A stretch of 64,000 nucleotides of DNA from Hydrogenophaga sp. (GTDB lineage: Bacteria > Pseudomonadota > Gammaproteobacteria > Burkholderiales > Burkholderiaceae_C). Shown piece by piece: positions 43,006 through 52,662 of this stretch; the stretch's first letter is position 1, and each line of letters starts with the position of its first letter. A model generated the notes under the pieces. It was not told the DNA's origin, made no database searches, and was given only the letters and a program-made list of their open reading frames with translations. The stretch is taken from NCBI RefSeq assembly GCF_018780075.1, contig NZ_JADMKB010000009.1, positions 1 through 64,000 of the forward strand, written 5' to 3'. Position numbers and translations under genes: made by a program.

Positions 43006-44523
43006 CTACCCGAGCGTTCGATCCCCGTCGAGGTCGACTTGGGATACCACGCGGCCCTTCAACAAGAACGCCGCCGCGCATCCCGCAAGCGCAACGACCC
43101 CGAGCGAGTAAAGAAAGGTGTGGCTGAACGCCAGCCCCAGCCAGGCCGGCGCGACGTGACCTGGCCCGACGAAGAAGGCAGACCCTGCGAGGCCGCTTCC
43201 CTCTGGCGCAAAGCGCGCTATGCCGCGCGTCAGAACGACTGTTAGCAAAGCCGCTCCGAGCGCCCCGCCGGCGCCCTGCAATACGTTCAAACCACTGGTG
43301 GCGCGCGCGATCTCATGCTTGCGCAGGGTACTCAGCGCCGCGCTGGTCGCTGGCATCATCGTTGCGCCTTTGCCCAGGCCCAAGACGAAGAGCGCGAGCT
43401 CGACGACCCAGAGCGGCGTCGTGTTCTCGATCGCGCTCAGCATCAAGACAGAGACTGCGATGCACGCGATGCCCACCAGAACAACCCTGCCCGCCGCGAT
43501 CCGGTCCGTGAGGATGCTCGCGATCGGCATGGCCAACATCGCTCCCAGGCCTTCCGCGGCAATCAACAGACCGGTGGCGAGTGGTGAATACCCACGCAAC
43601 ATCTGAAGATACAAGGGCACCAGCAGCGACAGCCCGAAGAACGCAGCACCCAGCAGGAAGCTGGTGAGTGCTGCCGCGCCGACAGTTGGGCGCACGAACA
43701 AGCGGACGTCGATGAGCGCGCCTTCGAAGCGCCGCGCGTGCAACACGAAGGCAATGATCATCGCAACGCCGAGCAGCACACAGGCATCCGCCTCGATCGA
43801 GGCCAGACTCCCAACCGCCGTCGCCTTTGCCATGCCGTAGACGAAGATCGCCAATCCCGGAGAGAGCAGCAAAAAGCCCCGCCAGTCCAAGGGGCGAGAG
43901 CTTTTCGGTTCATCGGCTGTGAGCACACGGTGAGCGGCGTACAGCGCTATGGCGCCGATGGGCAGGTTGATGAAAAAGATCCAGCGCCAGGACACTTCAT
44001 CGACCAGCCATCCGCCCAGGGTCGGACCCAGGACAGGACCGATCACAACGGGTATGCCGACAATTCCCATCACCCGCCCCATGCGCCGCGGGCCCGCCGT
44101 CTGGCTCAGCAAGGTCATGCCCGTGGGCAGAATCATGCCGCCGCCCAGTCCTTGAAGCACACGAAACAGGATGAGCGCAGGCATCGACCACGCGAATCCC
44201 GACAGCGCGGAACCAACCAGGAACAGAACGATAGAGACCATGAAAAGGCGCTTGGTGCCAAAGCGATCGGCGGCCCAACCCGAGAGCGGGATGACGGCGG
44301 TGAGCGAGAGCATGTAGCCCGTGGATATCCACTGCACGGTCTCCAGTGGCGACTCGAACGCCTTCGTCAGCCCTCGGATCGCGACGTTGATGACTGTCGC
44401 ATCGAGGGTGGACATCAAAGCGCCAAGAACGATGACGCCCATGACACGCCGCAGGTGCGGATCCAGCCTCTGCACCGAAGGTGAGTTCAAGTCGCCGCCT
44501 GAAGAGTCCTGTGAGATGTTCAC
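43006..44523 (-). CDS. MFS drug/metabolite exporter, DHA2 (EmrB-like) family
   Basis: 505 aa from the GTG at 44523, with about 14 membrane helices. Motif A-like GWAADRFGTKRLF follows helix 2, and ALMSTLDATVINVAI in helix 1 with GPVLGPTLGGWL in helix 5 are the signatures of the EmrB/DHA2 family. The GTG is preceded by GGTGGGC and overlaps the TGA of a 27-codon leader ORF by 4 nt (GTGA). The gene is divergent from a TPR regulator and shares its upstream 27-bp element. It probably exports a substrate or product of the flavin-monooxygenase pathway. The reading frame is open further upstream, but that stretch contains the leader and the operator. Confidence 0.87.
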   Translation of the reverse strand: MNISQDSSGGDLNSPSVQRLDPHLRRVMGVIVLGALMSTLDATVINVAIRGLTKAFESPLETVQWISTGYMLSLTAVIPLSGWAADRFGTKRLFMVSIVLFLVGSALSGFAWSMPALILFRVLQGLGGGMILPTGMTLLSQTAGPRRMGRVMGIVGIPVVIGPVLGPTLGGWLVDEVSWRWIFFINLPIGAIALYAAHRVLTADEPKSSRPLDWRGFLLLSPGLAIFVYGMAKATAVGSLASIEADACVLLGVAMIIAFVLHARRFEGALIDVRLFVRPTVGAAALTSFLLGAAFFGLSLLVPLYLQMLRGYSPLATGLLIAAEGLGAMLAMPIASILTDRIAAGRVVLVGIACIAVSVLMLSAIENTTPLWVVELALFVLGLGKGATMMPATSAALSTLRKHEIARATSGLNVLQGAGGALGAALLTVVLTRGIARFAPEGSGLAGSAFFVGPGHVAPAWLGLAFSHTFLYSLGVVALAGCAAAFLLKGRVVSQVDLDGDRTLG

Positions 44524-44603
44524 GCGACGCCCACCATCTCGCGCCGCATCGACTCGCTCGCGGAGCCATCGGTATGGAACGCCGGCTTGCTTGATTGCTT
44601 CAT
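44520..44603 (-). CDS. 27-aa leader peptide coupled to the MFS gene
   Basis: ATG at 44603 and TGA at 44522-44520; the peptide begins MKQSSKPAFHTDGSASES. Its first residues match the leaders MNQLSKPA/MNQLSKSA upstream of, or fused to, other genes of the island (53946, 60034, 62260). At DNA level 26 of 31 bases around the ATG are the same as at 53946 (44581-44611). The TGA overlaps the GTG of the MFS gene by 4 nt. No Shine-Dalgarno is obvious; CTAGAAAACGAA precedes the ATG and GAAAACGA is conserved in all copies. Confidence 0.6.
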   Translation of the reverse strand: MKQSSKPAFHTDGSASESMRREMVGVA

Positions 44604-44634
44604 TTCGTTTTCTAGGTGTTGGACACGAAGAAGC
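44581..44634 (-). repeat. leader repeat, copy E
   Basis: A diverged copy of the island's 5' leader repeat. It shares GCCGGCTTGCT, TTCAT-N-TCGTTTTC and TAGG/TTGGA-CACG-type stretches (plus-strand sense) with copies at 53864, 59952 and 62214. It covers the start of the 27-aa leader and its upstream untranslated region. Confidence 0.65.
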
Positions 44635-44730
44635 AGTCTGGCGCACCCAGCAAAAAAACGAAGTTGCAGCGGGTGACGGCGCTTGCGTCACCTTGATCTC
44701 CTCCACCATCACGCGAGAACACCCACATTT

Positions 44731-44757
44731 CGCCGAATCCGTCACCTGATGTGACCT
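44731..44757. promoter_or_regulatory. conserved 27-bp element, copy 1
   Basis: Read on the minus strand: AGGTCACAT-CAG-GTGACGGATTC-GGCG. In this copy GTCAC-N5-GTGAC forms a perfect inverted repeat. It lies between the MFS operon (minus) and the TPR regulator (plus), 82 bp before the regulator ATG. Copies occur at 54071-54097 and 55834-55860. It is probably the operator of the divergent regulator; that is inference. Confidence 0.65.
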
Positions 44758-44838
44758 ACCCACCCATGGTGCCCAGCGCCGCGCCTGGCAAAACTGAGTA
44801 AGATAAATTGGTTGGCACGGAATAGGCGCGGGCAGAGT

Positions 44839-46437
44839 ATGGTTCCAAGCGAAATCACCCCCCTTGATCTGCAGGAAGAGCGCATCAACGCAGCGGTTTA
44901 CGCTCTCCTGCAAAGCGAAACCTTTCGGCGTGCAACGCGCATGCGGCAGATGCTGCAATACCTGGTTGCCGAAACCCTTGCGGGCCGCGGTGAGCGGTTG
45001 AAGCAGTTCAATATCGCCGTGGAAGCGTTCGGATATGGCAGCGACTTCGATCCGCAGATCCTGACCAGTGTGCGCACCGAAGCGTATCGACTCAGGTCCC
45101 GGCTCGAATACTATTATCGAACCGAGGGCGCGACAGACCAGGTGAGAGTCTCGCTGCCGAAGGGTGGATTCATGCCCACATTTGAGCTCCGGAGAGAGCA
45201 TATTGTGGCGACTGAGGTACGAGCGGTCGCACGCGTCGAATCCCCCCCTCGATTATTGATCTTGCCCTTCGCCGGACTGAATATCGCCGACGCGGACATG
45301 CTGACCGCTTTTCACGACGAGATCAGCCTGCATCTGGCCAACCTCCCCCTGGTGGCGGTGCTGTCGCACCGCACGAGCTCGAAAGTTGGGCAACCTGGCG
45401 CCAACCTGCAGCAAGTCGCCAGTGAATCCCAGGCCGCCTACTGCATGGAAGGCAGCCTCTTTCGCCAGGATCGGACCTATCGGCTGATCCTGCGCATCAT
45501 CGATCCACAGCGAGACGTGGTCGTCTGGTCGACCCGCCAAGAGCAGCGCGTCGAGGACATGATGGCATTCCAGCGTCAGGTCGCCAGCGACGTGGCGGTA
45601 TCCGTTCGGTCGTGGCTCGAGGCCAGGCCGTCGCCAGTCGGGCTCGAGGATGAGATGGCGCCCCGCCAAGTGTTCCGCGACTACGCGCTGCTGCGGGAAT
45701 ACCTTCGCAGCGCCATCCGCGACCGGACGGACGGCGAACTGGTGGCGCTTGGCCTCGGCCACCTCACGGCCGACAATACCGCCGAGGCGACATCGATGTT
45801 CAACGAGGCCATCATGGCCAGTCCGAGCGAGGGTCTAAAGCACACAGCGATGGGGCTGGGTCATCTCCAATCCGGGCGTCTCCAAGAGGCCCACAAAGCC
45901 GCCGAGCGCGGCGTTGAGCTGGCGCCAAGCTCGGCGTTCGCCCATTCGTCGCTCGCCGCGATATGCCTGCACATGCGCGACTTCGACGGCGCCATCATGT
46001 TCGCGCAGAAGTCTGTCGCCCTCGCCCCGGAGTTCGATGCCGTGAAGCTGCTGCTGGGCGACTGCTATCTCTACGCAGGGTTTCACAAGACCGCGATCAC
46101 CCAGTTGGAGGAAGCGCGCCACCTCATGCACGACCATCCCGCGGCACTGGCGCACCTGGGCCACGCGTATGCTCGCACAGGCCAACAAAGCGAGGCACGG
46201 CGCCTCCTAGGGATGCTCCAGGAAGGCGCCGACGATGCGAACGGTCCCAATGCCGCAGCGATGACCTTGATCCACACGGGCCTGGGTGAAGTGGAGCAGG
46301 CCTTCGAATGGTTGGATCGCGCACTCATGTCCCGCCCCCACTCGCAGCAACTGTTGCTGATGTCGTCGCCGGCCTATGACAGCCTTCGCGCCTATCCCCG
46401 CTTCAGCGCGCTGGCCGGCCGCGCACACTTGTCGTAG
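44839..46437 (+). CDS. putative regulator: novel N-terminal module, TolB/FlgO-like domain, TPRs (paralogue 1)
   Basis: 532 aa from the ATG at 44839, exactly the length of its paralogue at 54180. The N-terminal 100 residues (MLQYLVAETLAGRGERLKQF, DPQILTSVRTEAYRLRSRLE) form a module I know from TolB/adenylate-cyclase-like proteins of rhizobia and acidobacteria, with unknown role; its basic helices could bind DNA. A FlgO/TolB_N-like domain (about 120-270, LLILPFAG and YCMEGSLFRQ) and at least four TPR units follow. There is no signal peptide or membrane segment. It is divergent from the leader-MFS operon. A regulatory role is inferred from position. Confidence 0.7.
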   Translation: MVPSEITPLDLQEERINAAVYALLQSETFRRATRMRQMLQYLVAETLAGRGERLKQFNIAVEAFGYGSDFDPQILTSVRTEAYRLRSRLEYYYRTEGATDQVRVSLPKGGFMPTFELRREHIVATEVRAVARVESPPRLLILPFAGLNIADADMLTAFHDEISLHLANLPLVAVLSHRTSSKVGQPGANLQQVASESQAAYCMEGSLFRQDRTYRLILRIIDPQRDVVVWSTRQEQRVEDMMAFQRQVASDVAVSVRSWLEARPSPVGLEDEMAPRQVFRDYALLREYLRSAIRDRTDGELVALGLGHLTADNTAEATSMFNEAIMASPSEGLKHTAMGLGHLQSGRLQEAHKAAERGVELAPSSAFAHSSLAAICLHMRDFDGAIMFAQKSVALAPEFDAVKLLLGDCYLYAGFHKTAITQLEEARHLMHDHPAALAHLGHAYARTGQQSEARRLLGMLQEGADDANGPNAAAMTLIHTGLGEVEQAFEWLDRALMSRPHSQQLLLMSSPAYDSLRAYPRFSALAGRAHLS

Positions 46438-46447
46438 GCCCACGGCC

Positions 46448-47596
46448 CTACGGTGCGGCGACGTCGATGCGCCGTTCCTCCAGCACAGACAGCCCATAAC
46501 CCGACACGGCGACCAGACTGTGCCGGTGGTTCGTGAGCAGGATGACCTGCGTGATGCCGAGTTCGGCCAGCACCATGGCGCCGGCGCCGTAGTCACGAAG
46601 CTCCTGGACCTCCGCATCGCGGTCGTCCTGGCTGCGCAGCCGCACCGACGCGGTGAGCGCGTCAGTGCGATGCTTGTTGACGATCACGACGACGCCTGCT
46701 CCTTCCTCGGCGATCATCTGCATCGACCCCGCGAGATAGGACGAAGGCTCTCCGACCTCGCCAAAGGCATCGGCGAAAATCGACAGGGCGTGCATCCGCA
46801 CCAGCACCGGCCGTGCAGGGTCAATGACGCCCTTGACCAACGCCACCTGTTCGGTCTTGCTCGCCCTGTTCCAGAACACGTGCGCCTGCCACTCACCGCC
46901 CCACCTGCTATGGAATGTCACCGCAGCTCTTCGTTCGAGGGAGTGGTCGTGAAGCAGCCGGTACGCGATGAGATCGCGGATCGTGCCGATCTTCATGCCG
47001 TGTTTCTGCGCGAAGACGAGCAGATCATCCAGGCGCGCCATCGTGCCATCGTCCTTCATGATCTCGCAGATGACCCCGGACGGATTGAGCCCGGCCAGGC
47101 GCGCCACGTCCACCGAGGCTTCCGTGTGGCCCGCGCGAATGAGCACGCCGCCGTCCCGTGCGCGCAACGGAAAGACATGTCCGGGGCTCACGATGTCTGC
47201 CGGGCCTTTGGCGGTGTCGATGGCCACAGAGATCGTTCGCGCCCTGTCCGCCGCCGAGATCCCGGTACTCACGTCCTCACGGGCCTCAATCGACACGGTG
47301 AACGCAGTTTCATGGCGCGTTCCGTTCGAGCGGCTCATCGGCTCCAGTCCGAGCTGATCAACGCGCTCCTCGGTCAGCGCAAGACAGATCAGTCCCCTGC
47401 CATGCGTCGCCATGAAGTTGATGGCCTCCGGCGTCGCCATCTGTGCCGGAATGACGAGATCCCCCTCGTTCTCGCGGTCCTCGTCGTCCACCAGGATGAA
47501 CATGCGCCCGTTGCGGGCCTCGTTGATGATCTCCTGCGCCGAGGAGATCCTTGTTTCCGCCGCGGCGGAGACCTGTCTGATGCCATCGTTGATCAT
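46448..47596 (-). CDS. ribB: 3,4-dihydroxy-2-butanone 4-phosphate synthase with degenerate GTP-cyclohydrolase-II-like domain
   Basis: 382 aa. The N-terminal 210 residues are a complete Rib[16 protein letters not shown] binds Mg and substrate, [12 protein letters not shown] and [16 protein letters not shown] are conserved, so ribulose-5-phosphate should be converted to the four-carbon riboflavin precursor. The C-terminal 170 residues align in length with GTP cyclohydrolase II but lack the zinc cysteines and the RGHEGRGIG motif, as in RibBX-type proteins. It is the last gene of a minus-strand series with flavin enzymes and probably raises flavin supply for them. A separate RibA is encoded at 57684. 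Confidence 0.9.
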   Translation of the reverse strand: MINDGIRQVSAAAETRISSAQEIINEARNGRMFILVDDEDRENEGDLVIPAQMATPEAINFMATHGRGLICLALTEERVDQLGLEPMSRSNGTRHETAFTVSIEAREDVSTGISAADRARTISVAIDTAKGPADIVSPGHVFPLRARDGGVLIRAGHTEASVDVARLAGLNPSGVICEIMKDDGTMARLDDLLVFAQKHGMKIGTIRDLIAYRLLHDHSLERRAAVTFHSRWGGEWQAHVFWNRASKTEQVALVKGVIDPARPVLVRMHALSIFADAFGEVGEPSSYLAGSMQMIAEEGAGVVVIVNKHRTDALTASVRLRSQDDRDAEVQELRDYGAGAMVLAELGITQVILLTNHRHSLVAVSGYGLSVLEERRIDVAAP

Positions 47597-47617
47597 GTTG
47601 CGTCGCTCTGCCGCGCT

Positions 47618-49840
47618 CTAGAACTTGTAGCGAACACCGACATAGATGGAGCGCGGTTGTCCAAGCCCCTGTGCGCGCGGATTGGTTGCGTCAGGCGCCA
47701 GCGCGATGTGTTGACGGGTCGACGCTAGGCCCCCGGTCACTGCGTATGTTTTGTTGAATGCATTCTCTAGAATGCCAAACACCTCCCAATGGTTATCGAT
47801 CCGATATTGGGTATTGAAGCTCACGACAAAGTACCCCGGCACCTTTCCCATGGCATTGATTTCGTCTCCGAAATAATAGGAATTCGATACTGCTCGCAAC
47901 GAGGTGCCGACGACCCATTTCGGTGTCACATTGCCTTTAATGTTCACTCGCACTTGGTGCCTAGGCTCGTTCGGCAACAAGTTCCCCGGCTTCACATGTA
48001 TGTTGCCGGTGTTGTCTGCCGAGGTATTGAGCGGCTGAAAGAGTGAGAACGACGATCTGAAGCGGGCATCGGTGTAGGTGTAATCGACGGAGGTCGTCAA
48101 CACGCCAACGATAGCCTCAGCCCCAAGCTTTACTCCCTGCCGGCGGACCGTGCCGACGTCGGCAAGCGACGGCCGTCCCGTACTTGCTGCCACATAGGTG
48201 TAGTTTGAAATGTCGGTACTGTATAGGGCGGCATTCCAACCCAGCTGGGCGGCAGCTATCGGCAGCTGACCGCGAACGCCGATTTTGTAGGTATGGTAAA
48301 CAGCCTGATCAGTGATCTTGTCGGAAACAAACCAGGGCGGTACCGAGTTGCATGCCGACTCTCTGTCCTCACAAAACGTCCCCGAAGGCGAGAGCACGCG
48401 AGCCACTTCCGAATAGCCACCATAGGCGATCAATCCCGGCGCAAACGCATAGGTCGCTCCCAGGGAAGGGGCGAAATGGGTAAAAGTGCGTTTTTGGTCA
48501 AACGACGGGCGCCTGCCGAGCAGGTCACGCTGATCAACATTCGAATAGCTATAGCGCCCGCCACCAGCGATTTTCAGTCGATCGGTAACATCGATAACAT
48601 CCGTGGCATATATTCCAACATAATCGGTTTTTGCTTCGGCTTCTTCCGGCTGCCCTACCGGCGGGGAGTCGGTTATTCCCAGGTTGGTCCCATATCCCCC
48701 GTCTTCGTTCATGCCGCCGATCAGCTGTCTATAGCTGGCGCGCGCATTGGCCCGGTTGTAGTTGACCCCCATGGTGAATTGGTTGGGTCGGCCCAGAAGT
48801 TCTCCACGATGAGACGCGCTTGCCTTAGCTCCCCATGAGGTCGTCTCGCTCGACAACAGCTGTTGGTAGGCGTAGTACGGGGTGTCCAAAGAGGGAAACT
48901 GATTTCCATCGATGTCCATGTACGGCATGGTGCCGCTGCAGAGTAAGGTCGGATCGCTCTCGCACGGGTTGACCAAAGCACCGCCAAGCGTGATCACCTG
49001 ATTGCTTTTGAATTTACCGAACGATAGGTCGCTATTGGCCGTCCATCCATCACCCAGCACATAGTTTCCAGTGAACTTGGCGTGAGTGCTATCGGCCTTA
49101 AATGAAGAGGGATAATTAAGTTGTGCCGTTGGATCTGCGGCGATGAGTTCCACGGGTGACAGCAGCGCGCCTTTGTTGACACTCGATACGCCATGCACGA
49201 TGAGATGATATTCGTTGCCGCTTGCTCGCCAACCTAGGTCACCGTGAGCCTGCTGGATTCGGGCGCCAGCATGCTGTCTCCAGTCATTGTCTTTGACGTC
49301 ACTGTAGGCGCCGAACAGAGCAAAGTCGCCAATCTGCTGACCTGCCTGCGCCCGTCCCTGAATTCGCCCGTAGGAACCACCCATCACATCTATTTCAGCC
49401 CCACGATAAGTGAAACCATTTGGCAGAGGAGCCGGTCCCAACAAGGCGTCAAATCCATCAAGAACAGAAACAGGGCCGATGCCGGCGAGTGCAGGGCCGG
49501 GCATGACGCGGGTATTTGATATTTTGAAATCGGGTTCGCCAGCCCCAACGGGTATGGGAAATACAGGCCCGACCTCGCTCTTGGGCAGACCCATCATGGG
49601 CAATTCCATCATGGGCATGCCAGGGTCGCCCGGTGGCGGCGGGTCTCCAGGTCCGGGCAATGGCGGTGGAAGTGCGCCCAAAACGCTGCCGGGCGCTTGA
49701 GTCGCGCTCGCGGCGTTGGCGCTCGGCGCAGCGGCCTCAGGCGGTGCACTCGTGGCGTCGGCGCTCGCCACCGTGGGGGCGAGCGGCACGCTTGCCGCAA
49801 GTAGCAAGGGGAGCCACGGGGCTTGTCTCGACTTATTCAT
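47618..49840 (-). CDS. TonB-dependent-receptor-like outer-membrane barrel lacking a recognisable plug
   Basis: 740 aa from the ATG at 49840 (GGAGACAAAGCAC upstream). The signal peptide ends near ASA (residue 28). The next 90 residues are rich in Pro, Gly and Met (for example [20 protein letters not shown]), where a TonB box and plug are expected. Receptor-like sequence begins near residue 130 ([35 protein letters not shown]) and continues as beta strands to the C-terminal Phe (VGVRYKF). Base composition is clearly less GC-rich than in neighbouring genes, suggesting separate acquisition. The gene lies in the flavin-enzyme cluster and may import its substrate. Confidence 0.78.
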   Translation of the reverse strand: MNKSRQAPWLPLLLAASVPLAPTVASADATSAPPEAAAPSANAASATQAPGSVLGALPPPLPGPGDPPPPGDPGMPMMELPMMGLPKSEVGPVFPIPVGAGEPDFKISNTRVMPGPALAGIGPVSVLDGFDALLGPAPLPNGFTYRGAEIDVMGGSYGRIQGRAQAGQQIGDFALFGAYSDVKDNDWRQHAGARIQQAHGDLGWRASGNEYHLIVHGVSSVNKGALLSPVELIAADPTAQLNYPSSFKADSTHAKFTGNYVLGDGWTANSDLSFGKFKSNQVITLGGALVNPCESDPTLLCSGTMPYMDIDGNQFPSLDTPYYAYQQLLSSETTSWGAKASASHRGELLGRPNQFTMGVNYNRANARASYRQLIGGMNEDGGYGTNLGITDSPPVGQPEEAEAKTDYVGIYATDVIDVTDRLKIAGGGRYSYSNVDQRDLLGRRPSFDQKRTFTHFAPSLGATYAFAPGLIAYGGYSEVARVLSPSGTFCEDRESACNSVPPWFVSDKITDQAVYHTYKIGVRGQLPIAAAQLGWNAALYSTDISNYTYVAASTGRPSLADVGTVRRQGVKLGAEAIVGVLTTSVDYTYTDARFRSSFSLFQPLNTSADNTGNIHVKPGNLLPNEPRHQVRVNIKGNVTPKWVVGTSLRAVSNSYYFGDEINAMGKVPGYFVVSFNTQYRIDNHWEVFGILENAFNKTYAVTGGLASTRQHIALAPDATNPRAQGLGQPRSIYVGVRYKF

Positions 49841-50044
49841 GTGCTTTGTCTCCAATTATTAATTGCGCTCAATACGCTTTTTTTCACTGCACCGTCTGGC
49901 GTGGCGGCTCTAACGGCCGGACGGTTGCTCTTGAGTGCTCTCTTGTCAGGAGCACTTCCTTCTTCGACCCACTTTTCGCCGCCAACAACTTACCGGTCGG
50001 GCCTGGCCGCCATGCACCAACGCCCGTCTACGATCGAAATCCGC
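49841..50044. promoter_or_regulatory. gap upstream of the TonB-receptor-like gene
   Basis: 204 bp between two minus-strand genes. It is more A/T-rich than the gene on its right and could hold a separate promoter for the receptor-like gene. I see no copy of the 27-bp element, no leader repeat and no clear hairpin with a T-run. Confidence 0.3.
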
Positions 50045-51412
50045 TCATGTGCGAGGCCCTTCCATCTTCGGTTTTGCGCTGCGTTCGGGCACCGCTCCAC
50101 CAAACATGGCAAATGGAGGGTGACCGAGGAGTCGGCGGCCGTTGACCTCCGCCTGCGGGTCGAGGCGAATGGCGCCGTGCGATGTCAGGACGCGGGCATC
50201 CCGGACGAAGCGCTGAATCGGGTTGCTGAGCCCAACGGTGGACGAGCCAATCGTCTTCTGCAGGAGGTTGATCGCGTCTTCGCAGAGGTTGGCGGCGTAC
50301 GCGACACTGAGGCTGATTTCGCTCTCCTCCTCACGTGAGAAGTCGCGCCCCGCAGCCGTTCTCGCGTCGACCTGATCTGCAATGCCCTCGAGCGTTGCCG
50401 CGGAAACATTGATCATCGCCAGCGCTTTGCCTGCGGCGACCTGCGCGCTCGCCATGTCACCGATCGTCGGGTACGGAAGGCTGAAAGGCTGGCGCTTGTT
50501 GGCTTGCTCGGTGAAGCAGGAAAGCGTGCCACGGGCCATGCCCAGCACAATCGCGGCGTCGGCAATCGACACCGTGATGAGCAGTGCGGTTCCGTGCTGC
50601 TGGTAGCCAGGCCCGCTGTAACGCCGGTGCATTTCGCCGAACCGCATCGGGTATTCGGAGAGGTCAAGGAATCGATGCTCCGGAACGAAGGTCTCGGTTG
50701 AGACCCGGATCGAGTTGCTCGAGGTTCCCGACAGCCCGCTGACATGCCAGTCGTCGACGACCTCGTAGTCGGGCAGCGGCAACACGACGACACCGCGACC
50801 GGTGCCTGGGTGGGTTGCCGGGTCGTACTCGATACCGACCATGGCCCAGCGGGCGTGCTTGCTGCCGCTTCCGAACGCCCATCGTCCTTCGATCATCCAC
50901 CCGCCCTCGACGCGCCGGCCGCGGCCCACGTTCGTGGCGAACACCGAGGCGCCGACCACAGCAGGCCCCACCCATCCTTGCGCATCGGCACGAACCTCAT
51001 CGACGACCTTCGGGTCGAGGGCCAACAAGTTCTTGACCCCGATTCCCACGAAGGCCGCCCATCCCGCCGATCCGTCAGCCTCTCCAAGAACGCCGATGAT
51101 CTCAAGCAGGTCGCGTGTACCGAGCCCGTACCCACCCCACTCGATGGGCATGGTCATCTTGTAGACGCCCGCATCATCGAGTGCCTTGAGCACTTGCGGC
51201 GTCAGCGCGCCGATTCGTTCGCCTTCCCGAGCCTGTTCGCGAATGAGCGGTATCAGCCCCCGCACCTTGGCGGCGATGGAGCGGCCCGCTTCGGTGAGCC
51301 AAGGCGACTCAACGGCACCGGTCGGCACAGCCGGGGGAAGTGGCAGATGACCACCCGGCCCCGTGGGGGGAGTCAGCAGATGATTGCGAATTGATTGATT
51401 GGGGAGTGACAT
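50045..51412 (-). CDS. acyl-CoA-dehydrogenase-fold flavin monooxygenase-like protein (group D), paralogue 1
   Basis: 455 aa. The fold is that of acyl-CoA dehydrogenases, but conserved blocks such as YGLGTRDLLEIIGVLGEADGS, GWMIEGRWAFGSGSKHARW and DWHVSGLSGTSSNSI are those of group D flavin-dependent monooxygenases (HpaB/HsaA/DszC type) rather than acyl-CoA dehydrogenases. Such enzymes use reduced flavin from a partner reductase to oxygenate small, often aromatic or heteroaromatic, molecules. The reductase gene lies immediately upstream in the operon. Paralogues are at 52663 and 60045. The substrate is unknown. Confidence 0.82.
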   Translation of the reverse strand: MSLPNQSIRNHLLTPPTGPGGHLPLPPAVPTGAVESPWLTEAGRSIAAKVRGLIPLIREQAREGERIGALTPQVLKALDDAGVYKMTMPIEWGGYGLGTRDLLEIIGVLGEADGSAGWAAFVGIGVKNLLALDPKVVDEVRADAQGWVGPAVVGASVFATNVGRGRRVEGGWMIEGRWAFGSGSKHARWAMVGIEYDPATHPGTGRGVVVLPLPDYEVVDDWHVSGLSGTSSNSIRVSTETFVPEHRFLDLSEYPMRFGEMHRRYSGPGYQQHGTALLITVSIADAAIVLGMARGTLSCFTEQANKRQPFSLPYPTIGDMASAQVAAGKALAMINVSAATLEGIADQVDARTAAGRDFSREEESEISLSVAYAANLCEDAINLLQKTIGSSTVGLSNPIQRFVRDARVLTSHGAIRLDPQAEVNGRRLLGHPPFAMFGGAVPERSAKPKMEGPRT

Positions 51413-51433
51413 GGCTGATTTCGTAACAAACGT

Positions 51434-52039
51434 TTAGGCGGTTTGAATGGTTTGGCCAGCCGCGTAGTGCGCTGAGCGGGCCGCAAATTCGACAACTTGG
51501 CGGCCCACCAGATTCAGCTGGTTGGCCGCGGCCTGGTTCTGGCAGACGCCGTCGGAGAAGACCCGCTCGCTCGTATTGATCGCGGCTCCCATCGGGGTGG
51601 GCCAGCCACGCAGCGAGTGGACGATCAAGCGCAGCGCACCCAGCGTTCCGCCGGTCGCCTGCCAGCCATAGGCGGTGGCGATCAAACCGACGGGCGTGCC
51701 GTCCAGATAGACCCGCTCGTCCTTCGCCAACTCTTCGAAGTAGTCGATCGCGTTCTTGACGAGGCCGGAAATGGTTCCGTGATAGCCGGGGCTTGCAATG
51801 AGGAGGCCGTCCGCGGCACGGACGGCTTCGACCAATGCGCGTCCATCACCATTGCGCTCGGTGCAACCGGGCACATAGTGAGGCAGTGCGAGCAGATCCT
51901 CTCCGCCAAAGAGCTGGGTCCGCGCGCCTGCCGCTTCGGCGACCGAAAGCGCAACAACCAGCGCCTGCTCGGTCGATGAGCCCTTGACGGCCGTACCACC
52001 GATGCCCACGATGAACGGCTTGGCAGAATGTGTTTTCAT
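51434..52039 (-). CDS. NAD(P)H-dependent FMN reductase
   Basis: 201 aa with a flavodoxin-like fold. GIGGTAVKGSSTEQAL forms the phosphate-binding loop, ASPGYHGTISGLVKNAIDYF is the hallmark flavin-binding segment of the FMN_red family, and ATAYGWQATGG follows. It probably supplies FMNH2 to the monooxygenase-like enzymes on either side. Its ATG overlaps the stop of the nitroreductase gene by 4 nt, and paralogue 1 starts 21 nt after it. Confidence 0.9.
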   Translation of the reverse strand: MKTHSAKPFIVGIGGTAVKGSSTEQALVVALSVAEAAGARTQLFGGEDLLALPHYVPGCTERNGDGRALVEAVRAADGLLIASPGYHGTISGLVKNAIDYFEELAKDERVYLDGTPVGLIATAYGWQATGGTLGALRLIVHSLRGWPTPMGAAINTSERVFSDGVCQNQAAANQLNLVGRQVVEFAARSAHYAAGQTIQTA

Positions 52040-52638
52040 GGCCTGAACGCCCCCTCCATCACCACCTCTTCGACCGGCCGTCGGGTATTGGGCTGTTCAC
52101 GCTCTTGAAGGGGGGGCGGCAACAGGCTCTTGTCCCCGATCCGGCCGATGGCGATGACCGTTTCGACCCGGAAGTTGTCGGGCACGTTCAGCACGCCGGG
52201 AGCGCGCTCGACGTCGAACCCCGCCATCGCATGCGCGTGCCAACCCAGTTGCGTCGCCTGCAGCGCGAGATAGGCCCACGCCGCGCCGGCGTCGAGCGAA
52301 TGGCTGTACGACGGCATCGGGCCCGGAGCTCCGGGCATCTGTGCCGTGGTCGCGGACACCAGCACGACCAATGCGGACGCCCGGACCGCCCAAGCCTGGT
52401 TCATCGGGACCAGGAGATCGAATAGACGCGACCATTCCGGCGTGTCTCGGCGTGCGTAAATGAAGCGCCAGGGTTGCGAGTTGAAAGAAGACGGGGCCCA
52501 ATGCGCAGCCTCGAAAATGGTCATCAAGTCCTGCTCGGAAATGACCGCCTTCGGATCCAAGGCGCGCGGAGACCAACGATTGAGATAGATCGGATCGATG
52601 GCGTACGTCGACACGCGGTTGTTCGAGGAAGTAGACAT
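52036..52638 (-). CDS. nitroreductase-family protein
   Basis: 200 aa, the normal family length. RWSPRALDPKAV, AAHWAPSSFNSQPWRF (FMN phosphate binding) and AWAYLALQATQLGWHAHAM are family landmarks. It should be a homodimeric FMN enzyme using NAD(P)H. The Shine-Dalgarno AAGGAAAAA precedes the ATG. It lies between flavin monooxygenase paralogue 2 and the FMN reductase. It could reduce a pathway intermediate or act as a second flavin reductase. Confidence 0.9.
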   Translation of the reverse strand: MSTSSNNRVSTYAIDPIYLNRWSPRALDPKAVISEQDLMTIFEAAHWAPSSFNSQPWRFIYARRDTPEWSRLFDLLVPMNQAWAVRASALVVLVSATTAQMPGAPGPMPSYSHSLDAGAAWAYLALQATQLGWHAHAMAGFDVERAPGVLNVPDNFRVETVIAIGRIGDKSLLPPPLQEREQPNTRRPVEEVVMEGAFRP

Positions 52639-52662
52639 ATAAATTTTTCCTTATAAAAATAA

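Noticed and set aside
46438..47617. FMN riboswitch before ribB or ribA
   Set aside because: I looked upstream of 47596 and 58328 for the conserved RFN segments and found none; both genes are internal to operons.
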